From NCBI RefSeq assembly GCF_004551525.1, contig NZ_SATR01000041.1:1-38836 (forward strand): a stretch of 38,836 nt of DNA, read 5' to 3'. Under the pieces are notes generated by a model. That model searched no databases. It had not been told where the DNA came from and worked only from the letters and a program-made list of their open reading frames with translations. The stretch is from Vibrio ouci (lineage in GTDB: Bacteria; Pseudomonadota; Gammaproteobacteria; Enterobacterales; Vibrionaceae). A program made the position numbers and the translations under genes. Shown piece after piece: positions 8,213 through 17,401 of this stretch (position 1 is the first letter of the stretch; each line of letters begins with the position of its first letter).

Positions 8213-9466
8213 TTGGATTACTTCAACTATCAGGATGATGGCCAGCTTTGGGCTGAAGATGTCTCACTAACGGAACTAGCACAACAGTTTGGTACACCAC
8301 TTTACGTTTATTCGCGTGCGACTTTAGAGCGCCATTGGAACGCGTTTGATAAATCGGTTGGTGACCACCCTCATTTAGTTTGTTATGCAGTGAAAGCAAA
8401 CTCAAACCTTGGTGTGTTAAACGCACTGGCCCGCTTGGGTTCTGGTTTTGATATCGTTTCTGGCGGTGAGCTAGAGCGAGTGATTGCTGCTGGTGGTGAC
8501 GCTGCGAAAGTGGTGTTCTCTGGTGTCGGCAAAACTGAAGCTGAAATGAAGCGCGCGCTTGAGCTGGGAATCAAATGCTTTAACGTTGAATCAGAGCCTG
8601 AACTTGAGCGCTTGAACAAGGTAGCTGGTGAACTAGGTGTGAAAGCGCCAATTTCGCTGCGTATTAACCCTGATGTTGATGCTAATACCCACCCTTATAT
8701 TTCTACAGGTCTACGTGACAACAAGTTCGGTATCGCTTTTGATCGCGCTCCAGCTGTGTATCAATTTGCTCAAAGCCTAGAAAACCTAGATGTTAAAGGC
8801 ATTGATTGCCACATTGGTTCTCAGCTGACAGACATTGAACCTTTCATTGATGCGACTGACCGCTTACTGGCCTTGATTGATGATCTTAAAGCACAAGGCG
8901 TTACCATCGAACACCTAGATGTCGGTGGTGGCTTAGGCGTAATTTATCGTGATGAGTTACCTCCTCAACCATCTGAGTACGCGAAAGCGCTGCTTGGTCG
9001 CCTTGAGAATCACCAAGACTTAGAGCTTATTTTCGAGCCAGGTCGTGCGATTGCTGCTAATGCGGGCGTGTTGCTGACTAAGGTTGAGTTCTTAAAGCAC
9101 ACTGAACACAAAAACTTTGCCATTATTGATGCTGCTATGAATGACTTGATGCGTCCTGCGCTTTATCAAGCGTGGCAAGATATCGTGCCTGTTGTACCTC
9201 GTGAAGGCGAAGCGGTGACTTATGACTTAGTTGGCCCAATCTGTGAAACGGGTGATTTCCTAGGTAAAGATCGTGCGCTCGTGTTAGCTGAAAATGACCT
9301 TCTTGCGGTTCGTTCTGCTGGCGCTTATGGTTTTGTGATGTCATCGAACTACAATACACGTTCTCGTGCTGCGGAAGTGATGGTTGATGGTAAGCAAGCC
9401 CATTTAGTCCGTCAGCGTGAAGAACTCTCTAGCCTATGGGCGCTTGAAAACGTACTTCCGGAGTAA
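8213..9466 (+). CDS. lysA: Diaminopimelate decarboxylase
   Basis: LysA decarboxylates meso-diaminopimelate to L-lysine, the last step of lysine synthesis, using PLP. The 417-residue product has the alanine racemase-like barrel. VCYAVKAN contains the PLP lysine Lys61. CHIGSQ follows at about 199-204, then the HLDVGGGLGV glycine loop, EPGRAI (275-280) for phosphate binding, and GPICETGD with the catalytic Cys344. The start is a TTG downstream of AAGGGAAAG, and no in-frame ATG lies near. The gene stands 29 bases after lptM and ends ten bases before dapF, placing DAP use and DAP synthesis in one unit. Confidence 0.97.
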   Translation: MDYFNYQDDGQLWAEDVSLTELAQQFGTPLYVYSRATLERHWNAFDKSVGDHPHLVCYAVKANSNLGVLNALARLGSGFDIVSGGELERVIAAGGDAAKVVFSGVGKTEAEMKRALELGIKCFNVESEPELERLNKVAGELGVKAPISLRINPDVDANTHPYISTGLRDNKFGIAFDRAPAVYQFAQSLENLDVKGIDCHIGSQLTDIEPFIDATDRLLALIDDLKAQGVTIEHLDVGGGLGVIYRDELPPQPSEYAKALLGRLENHQDLELIFEPGRAIAANAGVLLTKVEFLKHTEHKNFAIIDAAMNDLMRPALYQAWQDIVPVVPREGEAVTYDLVGPICETGDFLGKDRALVLAENDLLAVRSAGAYGFVMSSNYNTRSRAAEVMVDGKQAHLVRQREELSSLWALENVLPE

Positions 9467-9476
9467 TTGAAGTCTT

Positions 9477-10307
9477 ATGCATTTCCATTTTTCTAAAATG
9501 CACGGTTTGGGTAATGACTTCATGGTTGTTGATTGCATTACTCAAAATATTTTCTTTTCCCCTGACCTGATCCGCCGCTTGGCGGATCGTCACACTGGTA
9601 TTGGTTTTGACCAATTGCTGGTGGTCGAGGCACCTTACGATCCAGAAACGGACTTCCACTATCGCATTTTTAATGCCGATGGTAGTGAAGTGGAACAATG
9701 TGGTAATGGTGCTCGCTGTTTCGCGCGCTTTGTACGCATGAAAGGGCTGACTAATAAGTACAGCATCAGTGTCAGCACTAAGAAAGGCAAAATGGTCTTG
9801 AGCATCGAAGAAGATGATCAAGTGACGGTCAACATGGGCGTGCCTGAGTTTGAACCGAGCAAAATTCCTTTCAAAGCCAAGCAAACAGAGAAGACCTATA
9901 TTTTACGTACTGAAGATAAGACCTTGTTCTGTGGTGCGGTAAGTATGGGTAACCCTCATGTTGTCACCGTGGTCGATGACGTAGCGACGGCAGATGTGGA
10001 TACCCTAGGTCCACTACTAGAGTCTCATGAACGTTTCCCTGAGCGAGTCAATGCTGGCTTTATGCAGGTAGTTAATCGCAATGAAGTTAACTTACGTGTT
10101 TATGAGCGCGGTGCGGGTGAAACCCAAGCTTGCGGTAGTGGTGCATGTGGTGCAGTCGCGGTTGGTGTTGTGCAAGGCCTACTCGATGATAACGTCAAAG
10201 TAAATCTACCTGGTGGCTCGCTGAATATTCAGTGGCAAGGAGCAGGCAAACCACTTTACATGACCGGCCCAGCTACGCATGTCTTTGATGGGCAACTAAG
10301 CTGCTAA
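9477..10307 (+). CDS. dapF: Diaminopimelate epimerase
   Basis: DapF converts L,L- to meso-diaminopimelate, the lysine precursor and peptidoglycan cross-link residue, by a two-cysteine, cofactor-free mechanism. The 276-residue product starts MHFHFSKMHGLGNDF, the family signature. It carries the catalytic Cys75 in EQCGNGARCFARF and Cys219 in ACGSGACGAVAVG, equivalent to Cys73 and Cys217 of the Haemophilus enzyme. Its GGAG ribosome site lies at the lysA stop codon, consistent with co-transcription. Confidence 0.98.
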   Translation: MHFHFSKMHGLGNDFMVVDCITQNIFFSPDLIRRLADRHTGIGFDQLLVVEAPYDPETDFHYRIFNADGSEVEQCGNGARCFARFVRMKGLTNKYSISVSTKKGKMVLSIEEDDQVTVNMGVPEFEPSKIPFKAKQTEKTYILRTEDKTLFCGAVSMGNPHVVTVVDDVATADVDTLGPLLESHERFPERVNAGFMQVVNRNEVNLRVYERGAGETQACGSGACGAVAVGVVQGLLDDNVKVNLPGGSLNIQWQGAGKPLYMTGPATHVFDGQLSC

Positions 10308-10331
10308 TAACAATAATAAAAAGGAACAATC

Positions 10332-11036
10332 GTGTCGCATATCGAAGCAGATGCGCTGACGGCGGAAGTCGTAGCGGAATACCTGCGTGACAACCCTGAT
10401 TTTTTTATCCATCGCCGTGAGCTGGTGGATCGTTTAGCACTGCCTGTGCAAGAGCAAGGCGCTGTTTCTCTTGTTCATGTTCAGATGAACCGTCAACGTC
10501 AACGTATCGAAGAGCTTGAAGAAGAGATCACGGCCTTGATGTCACTGGCAAAAAGCAATGATCAAACCTTCCATGAATTTATGGATTTGCAAGAGCAGAT
10601 CTTAAGAGGAGATGCATTGCTGTCGGTGATTAAAGCGATCGAAGAGAAAGCCAAGGCTCTAGGCTTAGTCGCTTACGTACGCTTAGTGGATAGTGAGTCG
10701 AGCTACTACTCGCTGGATAAAACCAACTATCAACGCTTTGCAACTAACCATCTTAATGGCAAAGATTCTTACCTCGGTCGAATGCGCAAAGTGGACCGCG
10801 AATTGCTGCTGGGAGAGAACTCCCGAGCACCAGAAATGGGCTCTTACGTGGTGTTACCGCTACACAATAAAGGTCTGCAAGGTATTTTGGCATTTTCGAG
10901 CAGTGATGGCGGTCATTTCCAGCCGCATATGGATACCTTATTCTTACGTCACTTAGCCCTTGTACTTTCTCACCTTATCGAAACCCTTCCTTGGCAATGT
11001 GAGTCAAATGAGCGAATCAGCAGCACCTCTGCCTAA
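10332..11036 (+). CDS. yigA: DUF484 family protein (YigA-like)
   Basis: A 234-residue protein of the DUF484/YigA family. It has the N-terminal motif VAEYLRDNPDFFIHRRELVDRL, then a helical segment (RQRQRIEELEEEITALM) likely to form a coiled coil, then a GAF-like fold ending YVVLPLHNKGLQGILAFSS. The molecular function is not established. The start is a GTG six bases after AAGGA. The order dapF-yigA-xerC-yigB is the same as in E. coli, and the gene overlaps xerC by 29 bases, so the two are translationally linked. Confidence 0.9.
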   Translation: MSHIEADALTAEVVAEYLRDNPDFFIHRRELVDRLALPVQEQGAVSLVHVQMNRQRQRIEELEEEITALMSLAKSNDQTFHEFMDLQEQILRGDALLSVIKAIEEKAKALGLVAYVRLVDSESSYYSLDKTNYQRFATNHLNGKDSYLGRMRKVDRELLLGENSRAPEMGSYVVLPLHNKGLQGILAFSSSDGGHFQPHMDTLFLRHLALVLSHLIETLPWQCESNERISSTSA

Positions 11037-11940
11037 TGGTCTACAACAGCCTCTTGAACGCTTCTATGAATACTTAAGAAGTGAAAAGGGGCTGAGTCTA
11101 CACACCCAGCGTAATTACAAACAGCAACTTGAAACTATGGCGGGCCATTTGGCTCAGCTTGGCTTAAAAGAGTGGCAACAAGTAGACGCGGGTTGGGTTC
11201 GTCAATTAGCCAGTAAAGGCATGCGTGAAGGAATGAAGCCGAGCAGTTTAGCTACTCGTCTTTCTTCATTGCGCAGTTTTTTTGATTTTATGATGTTACG
11301 TGGTGAGATGAGTGCCAATCCTGCTAAAGGGGTCTCTGCGCCACGTAAAAAACGCCCATTACCGAAAAATCTCGATGTCGATGAAGTGGGTCAACTACTT
11401 GAAGTCAATGAAGATGACCCATTGGCAATACGCGATCGCGCCATGATGGAGCTGATGTATGGTGCTGGATTGCGTTTGGCTGAACTGGTCAGTATCAATG
11501 TCAAAGATGTCGGGCTCTCTTCTGGGGAGATACGAGTGGTAGGTAAAGGGGATAAAGAACGTAAAGTGCCCTTTACTGGTATGGCTGCCGAGTGGGTGAG
11601 TAAGTGGTTAAGAGTTCGTCCAAGTTTGGCTAATAGCGATGAGCTAGGGTTGTTTGTCTCCAAGCTTGGTGTGCGTATCTCTCACCGTAATGTGCAAAAG
11701 CGCATGGCGGAGTGGGGACAAAAGCAGGCGGTTGCCAGTCATATCAGCCCGCACAAACTACGTCACTCTTTTGCTACCCATATGCTTGAATCGAGCAACA
11801 ATTTACGTGCCGTTCAAGAACTATTGGGACATGAGAACATCTCTACTACCCAAATTTATACTCACTTGGATTTCCAGCACCTTGCTGAGGTCTACGATCA
11901 AGCTCACCCAAGAGCGAAAAAGAAGGGCAGTGACCAATGA
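11008..11940 (+). CDS. xerC: Tyrosine recombinase XerC
   Basis: XerC works with XerD and FtsK at dif to resolve chromosome dimers. From the ATG at 11008 the product has 310 residues, the usual length; an upstream frame adds 16 residues without family support. The SAM-like core-binding domain covers about 1-110. The catalytic domain carries Arg156 (GAGLRLAEL), Lys180 (VVGKGDKERKVPF), His249 and Arg252 (SPHKLRHSFATHML), His275 (LLGHENISTTQIYTH) and the nucleophile Tyr284. All six are present, so the enzyme should be active. It overlaps yigA by 29 bases and yigB by four (ATGA). Confidence 0.97.
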   Translation: MSESAAPLPNGLQQPLERFYEYLRSEKGLSLHTQRNYKQQLETMAGHLAQLGLKEWQQVDAGWVRQLASKGMREGMKPSSLATRLSSLRSFFDFMMLRGEMSANPAKGVSAPRKKRPLPKNLDVDEVGQLLEVNEDDPLAIRDRAMMELMYGAGLRLAELVSINVKDVGLSSGEIRVVGKGDKERKVPFTGMAAEWVSKWLRVRPSLANSDELGLFVSKLGVRISHRNVQKRMAEWGQKQAVASHISPHKLRHSFATHMLESSNNLRAVQELLGHENISTTQIYTHLDFQHLAEVYDQAHPRAKKKGSDQ

Positions 11941-12659
11941 AATTCTACCGCCATTTGAATCCGATTAAAGCGATGACGTTCGATCTGGACGACACCCTTT
12001 ACGATAATCGCCCAATCATTCGTCGGGTTGAGGCGCAAATGGCGCAATGGATGCATCAGCATCACCCAGTTTCAGCGACCAAGCCGCTTGGCTGGTGGCA
12101 TGAGCTTAAAATGCGTTTAGCACAACAAGATAGCTGGCTACTCAATGACGTCACCTTATGGCGCTTTAAGCAGATTGAATCTGGGTTGATGGAACTTGGT
12201 TACCCACAGGCTCAAGCGACGCAAGCGGCCAATGAAGCGGTAGAGCAAGTACATCGTCTGCGCAGTGATTTTACCGTGCTGTTGGAAGCGCATCAGGTGT
12301 TAGAGCAGCTTGCGAGTCGGTTACCGCTAGTGGCAATTACTAATGGTAATGTTGATGTTGAGAAAATTGGTCTCGCTCCTTACTTCTCATTGGTACTAAA
12401 AGCAGGACCTGACGGTTACGCCAAACCTCATCGTGAGCTATTTGATAAAGCTCAGTCATTTCTATCACTACCGGCTGGAAATATCCTTCATGTAGGAGAT
12501 CATTTAATTTCCGATGTGGCTGGCGCTAAACGCAGTGGCTTCCAAGCTTGCTGGTTTAATGACCAAGGCCAAGATATCTACGCATGCAGTAAAAGTCGCA
12601 CCTTGCCAGATGTAGAAGTAAACCGTTTGCATCAGTTGTTGCTATTGAGTGAGATGTAA
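11937..12659 (+). CDS. yigB: HAD phosphatase YigB
   Basis: A 240-residue HAD-superfamily hydrolase. Motif I is TFDLDDTLYDN (nucleophile Asp16, acid/base Asp18). Motif II is AITNGN, motif III the Lys of YAKPHRELF, and motif IV HVGDHLISDVAGA. E. coli YigB dephosphorylates FMN and the riboflavin precursor 5-amino-6-(5-phosphoribitylamino)uracil; that substrate assignment is transferred, not visible in the sequence. Its ATG overlaps the xerC stop, and no clear terminator follows, so it closes the dapF-xerC unit. Confidence 0.92.
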   Translation: MKFYRHLNPIKAMTFDLDDTLYDNRPIIRRVEAQMAQWMHQHHPVSATKPLGWWHELKMRLAQQDSWLLNDVTLWRFKQIESGLMELGYPQAQATQAANEAVEQVHRLRSDFTVLLEAHQVLEQLASRLPLVAITNGNVDVEKIGLAPYFSLVLKAGPDGYAKPHRELFDKAQSFLSLPAGNILHVGDHLISDVAGAKRSGFQACWFNDQGQDIYACSKSRTLPDVEVNRLHQLLLLSEM

Positions 12660-12755
12660 ATAGCAGCGCATAAAAACAACGCTTTTCATATCGGGGCACA
12701 TGGATTACGGTATAGAAAAATACTATATAAATAATCACGTCTCAGGCTTATAAGA

Positions 12756-15218
12756 ATGCGCACCTATTCCGCACTAGTTGCAAATGGTCAGCAACTTCAG
12801 TTATTTCTCCAGGGTATCCCTGTGAGAGACTCGGCTTCGTATTTGGTCCAAGTATTATCGACCGATACTGAACAAGTTGTTTGTGACTATGCAAACCGGC
12901 TTAAATTACACCTCCCTAATTGCCATATCATTGGCCACAGCACTCGCCATACCATGTGCGACGGAGTTCTCCATCATGATGGCAGTCTCATTGTCGTTTC
13001 TTGTTTCGAACACACTTCGCTGACCTCGGCACGAGTGCAGATCGATAGCGGCTTAGAATCTCAAGTCGAAGCATTATGCGAAGAGCTTGAACTGGGTATG
13101 ACATCTAAAGCGATGATCAGCTTTTCTGCTCATGCCAGTGGGCTTTATCAAGCGCTAGGTCAAGCGGTAGAAACCCCAATTAGTGGCGGGCTTGCTACCA
13201 GTGTTGATGGCGGCCACGAGTGGGTCCTGTTTGGTAATCAAACCTATCGAAACGCTTCGGTATTTGTTGCGCTACATAGTGAGCAGTTGACAGTACATCG
13301 CAATGCGTTTTCTGAATGGACGCCGATTGGTGGGACATTGAGGGTGACGGATAGCCAAGGGTATGTACTCAAAACCCTAGACTATCAGTCGATATACACC
13401 GTTTATCAGCAGCGGCTGGCGGAAGACCGTCCGATCACGTTAGAGCAACTGTATAGTTTCCCTCTTCAAGCGAGTAGCGGCCAAATCAGTAGCATGCGCG
13501 AGATTTATTCCGACGGCAGTATGCGGTTAGATAATCCGGTTAATATCGGCGATGAAGTACGAATCTGTTACAACCACCCTTCATTGACTCTGGAACAAGT
13601 TCGTTATGACGTGGTGCAGTTGGCGCGGAGCAATCCAGAATCGGTGTTTATCTATAACTGTGAATCTCGATTAGAGTTCCTTGAGGGCGTCAGTGAGACT
13701 AAGCCGTTTGAACAACTTGAATGTAGTAATGGCTCTTACTGCATGGGCGAGTTCTACCGCGGCGATAGTCAGGATACGCTTCATCACAGCATGACCTATC
13801 TTGCGCTCAGTGAAGATACTCAGCGTCCGGCGATTGTGATTGGGGAGCAAGATGAATTCCCGGTATCGCCGTTATTTCATCTGATTCGCCATTCGATTGA
13901 TGAGCTTAACCAAGCTCAGAAAGGGATGCAGGACAAACTAGCTAAGCAGACCGAAAAACTGATAGAAAGTTACCGCCTTGATAAACATACCGGGCTAAAA
14001 AATCGTGTTGCGCTGCAAGAGCGGCTTAAAGTATTTAAAAATCATGAGCATGTGATCACGATTAAGCTGTCTAACTTTCATCAGGTCAATGAAAAGTATG
14101 GCTATCAAGTGGCGGATGAGTTGATCCGTGACTTGAGTGATCACTTTATTGAACGCCTTGCTCGTCTGCGTGGCCAAGAGTTCGTCAAGAATCTGTACTA
14201 TATCGGTACGGCGGAGTGGGCGATTGTGTTTACTGCTTTGGTACCAAGTGAGCAAATTCAACAAGACTTTTCAGCTTTTGCCGACCAAATCGAGCGCCTT
14301 AATTTTGAGCCCTATGGATTACCCGATGTCGACTTTCTTTCGGTGTCGATTACCGGAGGTATCGCCAGCGCCAGTGATTTCCCTGATATAGCAGGAGATG
14401 AGTTGCTGCTTAAATCTATCGATGCAAGACGAACTGGCAAAGAGCGTAATACTCACTTCTTTAATGCCAAAGATTGTGCGATTACCCCAGAACAACAACA
14501 AGACAAAATTGAGCTTATGGGGGTCGTCAGTCGGGCGATTCTTAAAAAGAACATTATCACCTACAGCCAGCCGATTTTTGCCGCACACACTCGCGAGCAG
14601 ATATCTCAAGAGTGTTTAGTGAGAATCGAAGATGATGGCAATATCATCTCGCCTGGGCGCTTTTTACCCATCATTGAAGGCACGCACCTTTATACCCGCT
14701 TAAGTCGCTTTATGTTGTCTTCGACCTTGAGTTACATGGCGGACAAACAAGAGTCTTTCTCGATTAACTTATCGCCACAAGACATGCTGAGTGATAAAAC
14801 TCTGTATTTGTTGGAAGAGTCGATTGCTAAGCTCAATGATCCGTATCGTTTAGGGATAGAGGTACTGGAGTCGGAGCAAATTAAAGACTTTGGCCGAATG
14901 TCTGAAATCTGTCGTCACTTCAAAAACATGGGTGTGCGCTTAATGGTCGATGACTTTGGCTCAGGCTACTCGAACATTGATGAGATCATTCGTCTAGAGC
15001 CGGACATCATCAAGCTTGACGGTAGCTTGATTAAGACCATAGATCGTGATGCGAAACAGCGTCAGATTACCGGTCAGTTGGTTCAGCTCTGCCAAGTGCT
15101 AAATGCGAAGACCGTGGCTGAGTTTGTTCACAACCGAGAGGTGTGTGAAATTGCCGAAGATCTTGGCGTCGATTATCTGCAAGGTTTCTATCTTGCCGAG
15201 CCTAGCCGCTTGTTTTAG
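12756..15218 (+). CDS. FIST sensor / degenerate GGDEF / EAL protein
   Basis: An 820-residue cytoplasmic signalling protein. Residues about 1-370 look like a FIST N plus C sensor region, judged from the fold pattern and segments such as IIGHSTRHTMCDG and SISGG-like PISGGLATS. A linker helix covers about 375-405. Next comes a GGDEF-like domain (about 405-570) whose active-site loop reads YIGTAEWAIVF near residue 484 instead of GGDEF, so cyclase activity is unlikely. The EAL domain (about 585-820) keeps Glu619 in ECLVR, Asn671 in INLSP, Glu702, Asp732-Asp733 in VDDFGSGYSN, Lys753, Glu789 and Gln809. It is therefore a likely c-di-GMP phosphodiesterase gated by a small ligand. It lies after yigB, and its last 17 bases overlap the convergent tapT. 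Confidence 0.88.
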   Translation: MRTYSALVANGQQLQLFLQGIPVRDSASYLVQVLSTDTEQVVCDYANRLKLHLPNCHIIGHSTRHTMCDGVLHHDGSLIVVSCFEHTSLTSARVQIDSGLESQVEALCEELELGMTSKAMISFSAHASGLYQALGQAVETPISGGLATSVDGGHEWVLFGNQTYRNASVFVALHSEQLTVHRNAFSEWTPIGGTLRVTDSQGYVLKTLDYQSIYTVYQQRLAEDRPITLEQLYSFPLQASSGQISSMREIYSDGSMRLDNPVNIGDEVRICYNHPSLTLEQVRYDVVQLARSNPESVFIYNCESRLEFLEGVSETKPFEQLECSNGSYCMGEFYRGDSQDTLHHSMTYLALSEDTQRPAIVIGEQDEFPVSPLFHLIRHSIDELNQAQKGMQDKLAKQTEKLIESYRLDKHTGLKNRVALQERLKVFKNHEHVITIKLSNFHQVNEKYGYQVADELIRDLSDHFIERLARLRGQEFVKNLYYIGTAEWAIVFTALVPSEQIQQDFSAFADQIERLNFEPYGLPDVDFLSVSITGGIASASDFPDIAGDELLLKSIDARRTGKERNTHFFNAKDCAITPEQQQDKIELMGVVSRAILKKNIITYSQPIFAAHTREQISQECLVRIEDDGNIISPGRFLPIIEGTHLYTRLSRFMLSSTLSYMADKQESFSINLSPQDMLSDKTLYLLEESIAKLNDPYRLGIEVLESEQIKDFGRMSEICRHFKNMGVRLMVDDFGSGYSNIDEIIRLEPDIIKLDGSLIKTIDRDAKQRQITGQLVQLCQVLNAKTVAEFVHNREVCEIAEDLGVDYLQGFYLAEPSRLF

Positions 15219-15840
15219 AGGCTAGAGCATGACCACTTTTATCGGCTTTAAACGCCTGCATATAGTGGTCAAAGAAACTCAGCAATTGCTCTGATTGGCG
15301 CTCTTCCCCGAGCGCCTTTAATACTTCGCAACCCACTTCTAAGGTACACAAATGGCCATCTTCTTGATTACGACGTAATTGATAGTTGGAGGCTTGAGTT
15401 GCAGTGATGCGCGCAAGGGGCAGGTTCTTGAGCCATGCGCTTTTACGTAACATCTTCTTCGCCTCTTGCCAGGTGCCATCAAGAATAATAAACAGTGGCA
15501 CTTTTGTGGTTTTGTTTGCCTGCAGAAAGGCTTGGCTCACCGGCATGCTCTCATCATGTGGAAATAACAAGTAGGGCTGAAACTGGTCATTGTTCAACAG
15601 CTCGATAAGCGCCGGATCTGGGGATTTACGTTGCCAAATATGCACACTGGTCGATGTGGGTAAGCTCTTCAGCAACCACTGGCCAGTATTGGTGTCACGC
15701 TGCTGCTCATTCTCATGCATTAACAGTGCAAGGTGACAGGCCGATGTGAGATCGGGTAACTGCTCACAGACACATTGGTGGCGAAGCTGGCACTGAGGGC
15801 AGGGAGTTAGCGTGCCCTCGTGGCTCGTTGAAGGTGTCAC
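15202..15840 (-). CDS. tapT: tRNA-uridine aminocarboxypropyltransferase (DTW domain)
   Basis: A DTW-domain protein of the TapT/YfiP type, which uses S-adenosylmethionine to place the acp group on uridine 47 of several tRNAs. The 212-residue product starts with a zinc-binding-like cysteine cluster (Cys14, Cys17, Cys23, Cys25 in CPQCQLRHQCVCE). It then has LALLMHENEQQRDTNTG and the DTW-type motif DGTWQEAKKM (Asp121, Thr123, Trp124). The ATG overlaps the stop of the upstream lipoprotein gene by four bases, indicating co-transcription. Its 3' end overlaps the convergent FIST/EAL gene. Confidence 0.87.
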   Translation of the reverse strand: MTPSTSHEGTLTPCPQCQLRHQCVCEQLPDLTSACHLALLMHENEQQRDTNTGQWLLKSLPTSTSVHIWQRKSPDPALIELLNNDQFQPYLLFPHDESMPVSQAFLQANKTTKVPLFIILDGTWQEAKKMLRKSAWLKNLPLARITATQASNYQLRRNQEDGHLCTLEVGCEVLKALGEERQSEQLLSFFDHYMQAFKADKSGHALASKTSG

Positions 15841-17363
15841 AGAGTAATGCCTTCTTGATGGGGAGTTAAACCATCAGAGAAGAGTTGAATCTGGCTGATC
15901 TCATCGTAGTTCGCAACAGGAGCGGTGCTTGGGTTGAGCGGATATTGCTGGCCATCGAACTTGAGAATATGTTGATTAGGCACAGCTCCGCCGCCACTGA
16001 CGAAAAACACCATATCCTGCCAACCATCACTTGTGCTTACACCAAGGTTAATCGGTGTGCTGACTAAGGTAATTCGGCTGTTAAAACGCCAGCTATTTTG
16101 ATGGTTTTCAAAGATCAGCAGTGTACAACCACCAGAGCCACACCAGTCTAGCTGGGTGATAAGCTCTTTATTGCCATCACCATTTAAATCGTAACTCAGC
16201 CAGCGGTAGCGTGTACCTGTCGGGTCGGTTTCCGTGCTGGCAAAATAGTTTCGCAGCGCTTTATCCACCTTAGGGTTAAACTCTGCTGAGGATGGGGTTT
16301 GATTAGGCGATTCTTGCTGTGAGCTTAGTGTTTGCTCTGCAGAGTTTTTAAATAGCGTTACGCCACCATCGGCAATCGGATAAATCACATTACCGACTTT
16401 CTCTTTGGTCGCCGTTAACTGCTCACCTTTACGTGAGAAAAGGCGCTCGGATAGCAATGGTTGTTGTTGATGATGAGTCATCACGACTTGAATTTGCTCA
16501 GGGTTAAGTTGTTGCCAGTAACCTGTTTCTACCGAGTCAGACTCGCCATTGTTGTAGCTGTATGAGGTTTTGGCTGTGTGATCTTGCTTGAGTTGTAGCG
16601 AGATTGAAAAGTCACTGCTGGTGGTTGAGCTAGCTTGATACGACCCCGTCCAGTCTTGCGTGCCGTCTTGGTTGGATAAGGTTGCACAGCCTTGATATTT
16701 AACCCCATTGAGCTCCAGTTGTGAGCTCCAGCCATAAAGGGAATCACTCATATTATCGACACAGCTGCGCTGGTTGAGTTCTAATGAACCACCTTCAAAT
16801 TGGTATCGACGTCGGTCGTTTTCGATACGGGTTGAGCTAAGCTCTAGCAGTTGTTTCTCTTCGCCCATTTTCTGGAAAGCCAGCTGGTTGCCTTCAAAGC
16901 TCATCGACCAGAAAGGTTCGGTGCCAAAGGCGCGTGTTGGCTTAGTGGCTTGTTGGCATCGTTTTGGGTTTTCAGCGGTAAGAAGGTTGACGGAATCCAC
17001 CACAAAGCGCGCAGCGTAATCAGCAACAAAACCATCGGTCAGTCCAGTTTCTAAGTGGCCGATGACTTCACCATATAGGGGCTCATAAGGACGACGAACT
17101 AAAGACATGGCTTGCTGGAAGCGATCGTTCGGCAGTTCAAGCCAATATTGTTGCTGGCTACCACAAGGGGTAATGGTTCGTACTTCATGACCGAGAACTA
17201 CCTCGCCACGCATAATGAACGTCTGCGGTTTGATACTGGCAGGTTTATCTAAGCTGGCAGCAGGAGCGGTCGATGTCGACTCGGAACTTGGCTGTGTTGA
17301 AATCGAACAAGCTTGTAATGCAAGTAATGTCACGATAGCGACTGGGTTTCGAAGCGCCTTCAT
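15837..17363 (-). CDS. Large multidomain lipoprotein (COG3650-like)
   Basis: A 508-residue precursor with signal peptide MKALRNPVAIVTLLALQAC and lipobox LQAC, lipidated at Cys19. After a Ser/Thr/Pro-rich linker comes a segment with FIMRGEVVLGHEVRTITPCG. Then comes RAFGTEPFWSMSFEGNQLAF, the GTEPFW motif I associate with COG3650 lipoproteins. A beta-rich domain with Cys-containing repeats follows. The C-terminus has YDLNGDGNKELITQLDW, which resembles a calcium-binding FG-GAP/EF-hand-like loop. The function is unknown, probably in the outer membrane or periplasm. It is divergent from the EVE gene and overlaps tapT by four bases. Confidence 0.75.
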   Translation of the reverse strand: MKALRNPVAIVTLLALQACSISTQPSSESTSTAPAASLDKPASIKPQTFIMRGEVVLGHEVRTITPCGSQQQYWLELPNDRFQQAMSLVRRPYEPLYGEVIGHLETGLTDGFVADYAARFVVDSVNLLTAENPKRCQQATKPTRAFGTEPFWSMSFEGNQLAFQKMGEEKQLLELSSTRIENDRRRYQFEGGSLELNQRSCVDNMSDSLYGWSSQLELNGVKYQGCATLSNQDGTQDWTGSYQASSTTSSDFSISLQLKQDHTAKTSYSYNNGESDSVETGYWQQLNPEQIQVVMTHHQQQPLLSERLFSRKGEQLTATKEKVGNVIYPIADGGVTLFKNSAEQTLSSQQESPNQTPSSAEFNPKVDKALRNYFASTETDPTGTRYRWLSYDLNGDGNKELITQLDWCGSGGCTLLIFENHQNSWRFNSRITLVSTPINLGVSTSDGWQDMVFFVSGGGAVPNQHILKFDGQQYPLNPSTAPVANYDEISQIQLFSDGLTPHQEGITL

Positions 17364-17401
17364 GCTATATCTTCCCTATTCAGAAACTGGCGGATTCTAT
17401 T

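Noticed and set aside
9429..9884. 151-codon frame antisense to dapF
   Set aside because: dapF is certain from both catalytic cysteines; the antisense frame has no recognised features and spans the lysA/dapF junction.
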